Assembly (NCBI GenBank): GCA_947464585.1
Contig: CANHYS010000123.1
Location: 1 to 6,565, forward strand
DNA length: 6,565 nt
Reading direction: 5' to 3'
Source: Planctomycetaceae bacterium
GTDB lineage: Bacteria > Planctomycetota > Planctomycetia > Pirellulales > UBA1268
Below the pieces are notes generated by a model. The model was not told the origin of the DNA. It made no database searches and saw nothing but the letters and a program-made list of their open reading frames with translations. Positions 1 through 4,615 of the stretch are shown piece after piece. Within the stretch, counting starts at the first letter, position 1, and every line of letters starts with the position of its first letter. Both the position numbers and the translations under genes were made by a program.

Positions 1-1394
1 AGCGCGATCCGTACCGGGTCGGGCGGCGTCGCGGCAGAGAGCGTGAGCGTGAGCCAGGCGGCGGCCGTGCCGAGCACGCGGCCCCCGATGTTCGCGGCGA
101 AGCTCTCGCCCGTGCCGCGGAGATGCGTGGGAAAGACGAGCGGGATGTAGTTGCCCCAGAAGCTGAACTGCGACACGGTGAACAGGCCGGCCACGAAGAT
201 GCCGGCCTTGATCAGCGGCAGCGAACCAGCGTTTGGCAACTGCGTCGAGATCCACCAGAAGAGCGCCGGCACAAGCAGGAGCGCCGGGAGCTGAAAGACC
301 CGCAACAAGAGCCGTCGGCTGGCGATCCGCAGTGCCGCGAAGGCCAGTAGCACGCGGCCCACCAAGCCACCGATTTCCTGATAGATCGTGACGCCAGCGA
401 CCGCCTCGTCGGTGGCGTTTCCGGCAATGCTCTTCAGCCGCCCGGGCGCCACGGTTTCCCCTTTTGCCTTCGCGGCGGCGATCGCCTCCTCCTGCGCTTC
501 CTTCGCCGTGGCGAGAATCGCGGCGTGTCCCTTCGGCCCGCCGAGGATCTGGGGCAGCTGCTGGATCGCGCCGAAGGCGATGCCGTAGCTGGCGGCGAAG
601 ACCAGCGTTGTCACCACCGTGGCGCGGACGAGCGCGGGGCTGAACAGTTCGCGGATGCTGGGCCGCTTCAGCGTGCCCGCCGCCTTCTTCTGCGCCCACA
701 CGGGGCTCTCGGGCAGGAACGGCCGGATGAGGATCAGCGGCAGGGCGGGGATCACGCCGGAGATGAGCGTGTACCGCCAGGCCTCGTGGTCGCCGTGGAT
801 CGCGGGCAGTGCCAGCGCGAACTTCGCCGCGAGGATGTTCGCCAGTCCCACGAGCAGCCCGCCGAGCGAGGAGAACGCCTGCGTCCAGCCGAGCGCACTC
901 TCCCGCTGCCGCGCGTCGGGAAACAGTTCGGCGAGCCATGCCACCGCGGCCACGAATTCCACGCACACGCCGATGAACACGAGGCAGCGAAAGAAGAGCA
1001 GTTGCGGCAACGACGTGGCAAAGCCCGCCGCCAGCGCCGCAAACGCGTAGAGCAGGATGCTGAACGTGAGCACGCGCCGCCGCCCCAGCAAGTCCGTCAG
1101 GTAGCCGCCCAGCAGACCGAAGACACCGCCGGCGATCGCGGGCACGAAGAACAGGGCCCTGGCCCACTTCGTGTATTCGGGCGAACCCGGCACGAGCAGC
1201 GGCACGCCCGCGGCCGTTGCGCCTCCCAGCGCCGCGAGCGCCGGCTTGATCACCAGCGGCAGCATCAGCAGTTCGTAGATATCAAACGCAAAACCGATCG
1301 CCGCGATGGCGCAGACGAGCCATCCGGTCGTCGACAGCCGGCCTGATGCGGTGAGCCCGCTCGTGGGGGCAGAAGAGTCGTGAGGCGCGGCCAT
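1..1394 (-). CDS. MFS transporter, C-terminus cut off by the window edge
   Basis: This is an inner-membrane major facilitator superfamily carrier, probably a proton-coupled metabolite or sugar-type symporter; the substrate cannot be read from the sequence. It is an uninterrupted frame of 464 codons from an ATG at 1394-1392, with a GGAG ribosome-binding site at 1403-1406, 8 nt upstream. Alternating hydrophobic segments begin at about residue 25, and TM1 carries D38-x-Y-E41. The TM2-TM3 loop has the MFS signature A as GYLTDLLGRRR (residues 97-107). The end of TM6 has PESPVW (228-233), as in sugar porters and SHS-type symporters. Between the second-half TM7 and TM8 there is an Ala/Lys/Glu-rich soluble insert at about residues 285-335, longer than a usual MFS loop. 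The visible part ends at about TM11, so the last helices lie outside the window. The gene upstream on the same strand is the Cys-rich lipoprotein, separated by a probable terminator, so the two are probably separate transcripts. Confidence 0.9.
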   Translation of the reverse strand, partial: MAAPHDSSAPTSGLTASGRLSTTGWLVCAIAAIGFAFDIYELLMLPLVIKPALAALGGATAAGVPLLVPGSPEYTKWARALFFVPAIAGGVFGLLGGYLTDLLGRRRVLTFSILLYAFAALAAGFATSLPQLLFFRCLVFIGVCVEFVAAVAWLAELFPDARQRESALGWTQAFSSLGGLLVGLANILAAKFALALPAIHGDHEAWRYTLISGVIPALPLILIRPFLPESPVWAQKKAAGTLKRPSIRELFSPALVRATVVTTLVFAASYGIAFGAIQQLPQILGGPKGHAAILATAKEAQEEAIAAAKAKGETVAPGRLKSIAGNATDEAVAGVTIYQEIGGLVGRVLLAFAALRIASRRLLLRVFQLPALLLVPALFWWISTQLPNAGSLPLIKAGIFVAGLFTVSQFSFWGNYIPLVFPTHLRGTGESFAANIGGRVLGTAAAWLTLTLSAATPPDPVRIA

Positions 1395-1411
1395 GCGGCG
1401 AACTCCATGAA

Positions 1412-1439
1412 GAACGGAAAACGGAGAACGGAAAACGAA
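1412..1439. repeat. Two-copy 14-bp tandem repeat
   Basis: The unit gaacggaaaacgga is followed at once by gaacggaaaacgaa (one mismatch). It lies between the MFS start codon and the hairpin at 1444-1470. Read on the minus strand it is a T/C-rich tract that follows the hairpin and precedes the MFS ribosome-binding site. It may be nothing more than local slippage. Confidence 0.6.
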
Positions 1440-1443
1440 GGAA

Positions 1444-1470
1444 GCCGATCAGGCCCAAAAGCCTATCGGC
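1444..1470 (-). terminator. Probable intrinsic terminator of the Cys-rich lipoprotein gene
   Basis: GCCGAT (1444-1449) pairs with ATCGGC (1465-1470), and AGGC (1451-1454) pairs with GCCT (1461-1464). One unpaired C interrupts the stem and the loop is 6 nt, giving a 10-bp GC-rich stem. It starts about 30 nt past the stop codon of the minus-strand lipoprotein gene. On that strand it is followed by TTCCTTCGTTTTCC, an imperfect T-rich tail. Position and strand fit a terminator for that gene; read-through into the MFS gene remains possible. Confidence 0.6.
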
Positions 1471-1500
1471 AAACCTTCGCGCGGAGAAATCGGGCCGATC

Positions 1501-1974
1501 TCACGGGCCGATCGACGGCGGGCACTTGGCGAGGAAGTCGCGGGGGCCACGGGTCGTGTAGTAGGGATAGGCGACGGCACCGGTGGGCGGGCCGGCGGGG
1601 CCGGTCGCGCCGTAGTTGGAGGCTTCGAGGGCCGCCTCTTCCTCGGGGCTCAGGTGATGCTTGGCGAGGCCACCGTAACGGCCGACGTGCCGCTTGTGGC
1701 ATGCGCCGTCCTCGCAGTCCCCACCCTGGCACGCGCCACCCTTACAGCCGCCCGTCGGGCAGACGCCGCCCTGGCAGGCACCGCTTTCACATGCGCCGTC
1801 CTGGCAGGCGCCATCCTGACACGCACCGTCCTGGCATGCTCCGCCGCCCGCATGCCGGGCCTGATGGGCGTAGGGGCCATCGAAGTTGGCGAGGAAGAGG
1901 CGGTCGATGATCGAACAGCCGCTCGACATGCCGAACACGGCGATCAACAGGGCAAAGCTGGCAAAGCGTTTCAT
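1501..1974 (-). CDS. Small exported Cys-rich putative lipoprotein with ten pentapeptide repeats
   Basis: The protein has 157 aa and starts at ATG 1974-1972, the only Met that gives a clean signal sequence. A weak GGGA lies about 10 nt upstream. Residues 1-19 are a short basic N-terminus plus a hydrophobic core ending M-S-S-G-C20, a loose lipobox (Ser at -3), so lipidation at Cys20 and an envelope location are probable but not certain. Residues 45-94 are ten tandem pentapeptides of type G-A-C-Q-D, with Cys at 47, 52, 57, 62, 67, 72, 77, 82, 87 and 92, exactly every fifth residue. A His/Lys-rich stretch follows (HKRH at 93-96, KHH at 105-107), then an acidic patch EEEAALEA, and a tail with TTRGPRDFLA and PPSIGP. 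I recall that tail as a recurring ending of small planctomycete proteins. Function is unknown; metal binding or a disulfide-bonded envelope role is inference. It is not the classical A(D/N)LXX pentapeptide fold. It probably has its own terminator at 1444-1470. Confidence 0.8.
   Translation of the reverse strand: MKRFASFALLIAVFGMSSGCSIIDRLFLANFDGPYAHQARHAGGGACQDGACQDGACQDGACESGACQGGVCPTGGCKGGACQGGDCEDGACHKRHVGRYGGLAKHHLSPEEEAALEASNYGATGPAGPPTGAVAYPYYTTRGPRDFLAKCPPSIGP
1693..1842 (-). repeat. Ten 15-bp units encoding the Cys pentapeptide array
   Basis: Ten consecutive 15-nt units in frame on the minus strand, each encoding G-[AVGD]-C-x-x or a close variant. The best conserved units (residues 45-61) are near-identical in DNA (GGCGCCTGCCAGGAC-like). 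Later units have drifted, with replacements such as V71, G76 and D86, but every Cys is kept. Drift with strict conservation of Cys spacing suggests selection on the protein rather than a recent DNA expansion only. Confidence 0.85.
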
Positions 1975-2262
1975 GGGCGAAGTTTCCCGAGGGGCGGGGA
2001 CGGTCGGCGGCAAACCACTGCCGGACTCCACCGCGATCACCAACGGTATCGGTCGTGCCGGCCGCACCAGTTGAGAAAAGCCTGCGGGCGTGAAGACAGG
2101 CAAGATAGGCGCATTCGGGCGACGCAGCGGATCGAGGACAGCGAGCACTGCATGCGACCGCCGTTGGACCGTTGATCGCTGGCGAGGCCGTTCGACATCA
2201 CGGAAGCACGCTTGTAATCTGCGGATCCTGGTTTGGAACGCCCTGCCCCACCGAGGAAAGCC
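1975..2262. other. Divergent intergenic region (288 bp)
   Basis: This lies between the start of the minus-strand lipoprotein gene and the start of the plus-strand operon, so it should hold promoters for both directions. Apart from the weak plus-strand promoter candidate at 2192-2220, I see no convincing promoter, operator palindrome, RNA or small gene in it. Minus-strand reading frames that stay open through it look like GC-rich chance frames. Confidence 0.6.
2192..2220 (+). promoter_or_regulatory. Weak sigma70-type promoter candidate for the two-gene operon
   Basis: TCGACA (2192-2197, five of six matches to TTGACA) is followed after 17 nt by TAATCT (2215-2220, three of six matches including the first two and last positions). 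It lies 42 nt upstream of the chosen start codon at 2263. Promoter consensus in planctomycetes is poorly defined, so this is only a candidate. Confidence 0.25.
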
Positions 2263-3291
2263 ATGCCGATGCTCACCACTGGTCCGATGCCGTTGAAGGC
2301 CATCGGTCGATACCGCGCTGTCACGGCAGACGTGGTGCTTCTGGTCGTCTGGCTGGCGGTCGCCACGACCATTCCGAACGCGTGTGCCCAGCAGGTCGAG
2401 TCGGCGGGATCTCCCGCTGCCGTAGCCGCGATCCGCGCCGCCGCAGCTGCCTATCGGGAAGCACTCGCCAAGGGAGATACGAACGCCGTCAAGGCCGCCT
2501 GGACGGCCGATGGGGATATCGTCGACGGCTGGGGAAACCGGCTGCGGCCGCAAGACATGGATGCGCTCGATGGCGGGCGTGACGCTGCAACCAAACCGCG
2601 ACCAGAGTTCCGGCTCAACGACACGCAGTTGCGATTCATCACCGCCGACGTCGCCGTCGAGGATGGCACGGTCGATATCGTTCTTCCCGGGATGTCGACC
2701 TCGATCGAGGGTTGGTTCTCAGCGATCTGGGTTCGCAGCGGTGAGACATGGAAGCTGGCCGGTCTCCGCGAGTCGGAGCGACCAGCCGTGGCCGACGCCG
2801 ACATGCTCGCTGATCTCGACTGGCTGGTCGGAGAGTGGGTGCTGGCCGTTGAAGAACCTGCCGCGCAGAGCGGCGCAGGAAAGCCGGCAGCCGTGGCCGC
2901 GATGGAGATGAGCGTCCGCTGGGATGCGGGGCGCACGTTCCTCGTTCGCGAGGCCCGCATTCCCGTTGCCGTGACCGACGACGATGCCGCAGGCGTCATC
3001 GAGGTCCACCAGCGGATCGGCTGGGATCCGCTCGTCAGGCGAATACGGTCGTGGAGTTTCTCCTCGGACGGCAGCCGCGGCGAGGCCACGTGGTTCCAGG
3101 ACGGCGACTCCTGGATCGCGATGCAAACGGCAGTCCTGCCAAACGGCCGGCAGGAGACGGCGGTCAACATCTACTCCTACGACGGCCAGGATCGGTGCGT
3201 CTGGCGGATCCTGCCGGAGGCCTTGGAGTCGGACGATGGTCGGGCAACGCGAGCGACCTGGGTGCGCAAGCCAAAGGGGGTGGACCGATGA
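2263..3291 (+). CDS. Exported SnoaL/NTF2-like plus lipocalin-like two-domain protein of unknown function
   Basis: The protein has 342 aa. I chose ATG 2263 because GAGGAAAG lies just upstream (2253-2260); the in-frame TTG at 2233 has no such site. Residues about 12-42 form a signal peptide with a hydrophobic core VVLLVVWLAVA and likely cleavage after A-C-A42. Residues about 50-172 look like an NTF2/SnoaL-like domain (SgcJ/EcaC or YybH type). The features are a helix with AAYREALAKGD, W80-x-x-D83-G-D, a late strand AVEDGTVDIV, and a strand WKLAG near 163-167. Residues about 180-335 start LDWLVGEWV and contain IGWDP, IRSWSF and a W-rich strand pattern, resembling DUF1579-like calycin domains. 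This two-domain layout is one I recall from planctomycete secreted proteins. Such domains bind small ligands or have lost catalysis; no enzymatic residues can be assigned here. The stop codon overlaps the next gene by ATGA, so the two are probably translated together. Confidence 0.8.
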   Translation: MPMLTTGPMPLKAIGRYRAVTADVVLLVVWLAVATTIPNACAQQVESAGSPAAVAAIRAAAAAYREALAKGDTNAVKAAWTADGDIVDGWGNRLRPQDMDALDGGRDAATKPRPEFRLNDTQLRFITADVAVEDGTVDIVLPGMSTSIEGWFSAIWVRSGETWKLAGLRESERPAVADADMLADLDWLVGEWVLAVEEPAAQSGAGKPAAVAAMEMSVRWDAGRTFLVREARIPVAVTDDDAAGVIEVHQRIGWDPLVRRIRSWSFSSDGSRGEATWFQDGDSWIAMQTAVLPNGRQETAVNIYSYDGQDRCVWRILPEALESDDGRATRATWVRKPKGVDR

Positions 3292-4046
3292 ACGGATCGA
3301 CGTGTGGTTTCCGATGGGGATGCGTGGCAATTGCCTGTGGGCTCTGCTGGATCGTCACATCCGTGCCGGACGGTGCGATTGCGTGGGCTGCCGATCCGGC
3401 TGCCGGACGAGCGATCGATCCTTCCGTCGACGATGACGATGGCGAACTCGCCCGCAAGGCTGACATTCTCCACAGCCCGGACTGGCAGCGGGCAATCGCC
3501 GAGCTTGGCAGTTGGTTGGCCACGCAGTCTGTCTATTCACCGTCCGAGGTCCGGCGAATCAAGGTGCAGTTCAACGAGCGGGTCGCGGCGATGTCGTCGT
3601 ATGAGTTGGAGTATCTCCTCGATTCGATCTCGGCGAAGCTGCGATTGCTCGACACGGTCGAGGCTCGCGACGCCAAAGCCTGGCTGGGCGAGTACCTCTC
3701 GGCGATGTCCGACGCGCGTCGGGCCCAGGAAATGCGAAACGTTCCCTCCATCCTCGACATGTCCGCCGATCAGCTCTGGCGTGAGATTCAGCGGATCGAT
3801 TCCATGCGGGGGGCTCTCCGACAGCGCCAGCAGGGCGTCGAATCACGGCAGGCTGCGCTGACGAACCGGGCCGCCTCGGGCAGGGAGGCATCATCCGCCG
3901 CGGCCCGCGCAGCTGCCGCACGACAGCGGGCCGCCCCATCACACTCGCCCTATCGCTCACGAGGCGGTTCGGCGCCCTTTTCGGATGTTCAACGACGCCG
4001 GTCGTCGATCGGCGTCGGCCCGATGGGTGCGTTCATCATGCTCTGA
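3288..4046 (+). CDS. Exported helical protein of unknown function, coupled to the upstream gene
   Basis: The protein has 252 aa. The ATG at 3288 overlaps the upstream stop codon (ATGA at 3288-3291), with AAAGGGGGTGG just before it serving as ribosome-binding site; this start is secure. Residues 1-34 form a signal peptide (hydrophobic core about 12-25, likely cleavage after A-W-A34). The mature part begins with an acidic run (DDDD at 48-51). Residues about 60-150 are strongly helical and carry the motifs VYSPSEVRRIKVQFNERV, SSYELEYLLDSI and AWLGEYLSAMSDARR. Residues about 155-215 are a charged, Ala/Arg/Gln-rich probable coiled coil. The tail is Ser/Arg/Gly-rich, ending GPMGAFIML. No catalytic motif or Cys cluster is seen. 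I recall similar proteins in planctomycetes but no assigned function. The overlap implies that it acts with, or is needed in proportion to, the SnoaL-like partner in the periplasm or outside the cell. No clear terminator follows in the 34 bp before the oprB remnant. Confidence 0.8.
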   Translation: MNGSTCGFRWGCVAIACGLCWIVTSVPDGAIAWAADPAAGRAIDPSVDDDDGELARKADILHSPDWQRAIAELGSWLATQSVYSPSEVRRIKVQFNERVAAMSSYELEYLLDSISAKLRLLDTVEARDAKAWLGEYLSAMSDARRAQEMRNVPSILDMSADQLWREIQRIDSMRGALRQRQQGVESRQAALTNRAASGREASSAAARAAAARQRAAPSHSPYRSRGGSAPFSDVQRRRSSIGVGPMGAFIML

Positions 4047-4080
4047 CAGGTGAAGAAGGGGCGAGGACTGCCACGCTGCG

Positions 4081-4286
4081 TCAGAACGTGGCGTCTGCCC
4101 GCACGCCGTACACGAAGGCGTTGTCGGTGGAAATCGCCCCGAGCCCCGGGCGAATCCACTGCAGGTCGGGCGTGATGTTCAGCCAGGGCGTGGCCTGGAT
4201 GGTGGAGAACCAATCGAGGCCGATGCCATTGCGCGGGCCGAAGAGGGCCGTAGGCACCGAGCCGAACTGATCGCTCGCGCTCACGA
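4081..4286 (-). pseudogene. Truncated 3' end of an OprB-like carbohydrate porin gene
   Basis: On the minus strand this encodes the last 68 residues of an outer-membrane porin of the OprB type. It contains NITPDLQWIRPG and ends in DATF followed by TGA, the terminal Phe being typical of beta-barrel proteins recognised by the BAM machinery. It matches the C-terminus of the right-hand porin (6233-6438) without gaps. I count 17 mismatches in 206 bp (about 92% identity) and 8 differences in the 67 residues compared. The match stops abruptly near 4279-4286, and beyond it the frame reads into unrelated sequence with no signal peptide, linker helix or barrel strands. OprB proteins are usually several hundred residues long, so this is a fragment without its own start. 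Translation into a functional porin is not possible from this piece. It lies tail-to-tail with the operon ending at 4046. Confidence 0.8.
4081..4286. repeat. Left copy of a 206-bp direct repeat flanking the sulfatase
   Basis: Same orientation as the copy at 6233-6438, with a constant offset of 2152 bp. The longest perfect runs are 4118-4179 (62 bp) and 4219-4259 (41 bp). Mismatches cluster at the two ends, especially the first 37 bp. Confidence 0.85.
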
Positions 4287-4406
4287 AAGCGGCACGGCCT
4301 TCAAACGGACAAGCAGATTGACGCCATCGGGAATCAGCGGCGTGTCCCACACGGTGGCTGGATTTCCAAGTTCTCGAATAGCCGCAGAAGACGGGGGCAT
4401 CAGCAT
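4281..4406 (-). pseudogene. Possible 41-codon gene tail or small ORF abutting the porin breakpoint
   Basis: A minus-strand frame from ATG 4406-4404 to TGA 4283-4281 encodes 41 residues containing AAIRELGNPATVWDTPLIP and DGVNLLVRLKAVPLS. The composition is more protein-like than neighbouring frames (single Trp, alternating hydrophobics, no Cys/Arg/Ser excess), so it may be the remnant C-terminus of a lost gene. An in-frame TAG lies eight codons upstream of the ATG, and I see no ribosome-binding site. The stop codon falls exactly at the edge of the oprB fragment, out of frame with it, consistent with a fusion junction there. Third-position GC is only moderate for this genome. It could equally be chance. 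Confidence 0.3.
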
Positions 4407-4461
4407 CGCGGAGCGATCGTTTCGGGGGAGCTATGGAGTCACTGAACAGCCCGCGGTGCCG

Positions 4462-4491
4462 CGGACTGCACCGGACTGCGCCGGACTGCAC
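4462..4491. repeat. Three tandem copies of a 10-bp unit
   Basis: The unit cggactgcac occurs at 4462-4471 and 4482-4491, with cggactgcgc (one change) between at 4472-4481. The array is directly preceded by CCGCGGTGCCGCGG, and the first copy can pair back on CGGTGC at 4454-4459. It lies about 125 bp upstream of the sulfatase start. Spacing of one helical turn would suit cooperative protein binding, but a short slippage repeat is just as likely. Confidence 0.6.
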
Positions 4492-4550
4492 CTATCGGCC
4501 GCTCGTCCACCGTCTGCTGCTTGCAGAAGCACAGTTGACCGTCCTATCCC

Positions 4551-4579
4551 TTGAAAACTGTGGTTGGCAGATCTAGTGT
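4551..4579 (+). promoter_or_regulatory. Candidate promoter for the sulfatase gene
   Basis: TTGAAA (4551-4556, five of six) and TAGTGT (4574-4579, three of six including the first two and last positions) are separated by 17 nt and lie 36 nt upstream of the start codon. A second -35-like TTGACC is at 4535-4540. Weak support only. Confidence 0.3.
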
Positions 4580-4591
4580 TCCCTCCACCTG

Positions 4592-4605
4592 CCTTTTCGA
4601 AAGGG
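4592..4605 (+). promoter_or_regulatory. Sulfatase ribosome-binding site inside a small hairpin
   Basis: CCTTT (4592-4596) can pair with AAAGG (4600-4604) across a 3-nt loop. The Shine-Dalgarno AAGGG is at 4601-4605, 10 nt before ATG 4616, so the stem covers most of it. It is followed by TCTTTT, so the element also resembles a very short terminator. A five-pair stem is weak; real control is uncertain. Confidence 0.35.
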
Positions 4606-4615
4606 TCTTTTCACG

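Larger units (their letters stand above)
4287..4615. other. Gene-poor stretch between porin remnant and sulfatase
   Basis: These 329 bp contain the possible gene tail (4281-4406), a three-copy 10-bp repeat (4462-4491), a hairpin CGGTGC/GCACCG (4454-4459 with 4468-4473), a weak promoter candidate (4551-4579) and the sulfatase ribosome-binding site. No complete gene is supported on either strand. It looks like a scarred junction region. Confidence 0.6.

Noticed and set aside
525..1346. 273-codon plus-strand frame over the MFS gene
   Set aside because: It is antisense to a clear MFS frame; its product is Arg/Gln/His/Glu-rich low-complexity sequence typical of the complement of GC-rich coding DNA.
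1693..1842. CRISPR-like array
   Set aside because: The 15-bp units are contiguous, in frame and coding, with no spacers.
2233..2262. TTG start ten codons earlier for the SnoaL-like gene
   Set aside because: ATG 2263 has a strong GAGGAAAG site; the earlier start would put that site inside the coding sequence and has none of its own.
1975..2553. N-terminal extension of the Cys-rich protein up to 350 aa
   Set aside because: The frame is open by chance. The internal ATG at 1974 begins a proper signal sequence, and the extension would run antisense into the SnoaL-like gene.
2451..3170. 239-codon minus-strand frame within the SnoaL-like gene
   Set aside because: It is a Ser/Arg/Thr-rich shadow of the plus-strand gene, which has a signal peptide, a ribosome-binding site and domain-like sequence.
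4287..4491. Extension of the porin fragment upstream in the same frame
   Set aside because: Sequence beyond 4286 has no similarity to the intact porin and has a Cys/Arg/Ser/His-rich shadow composition.
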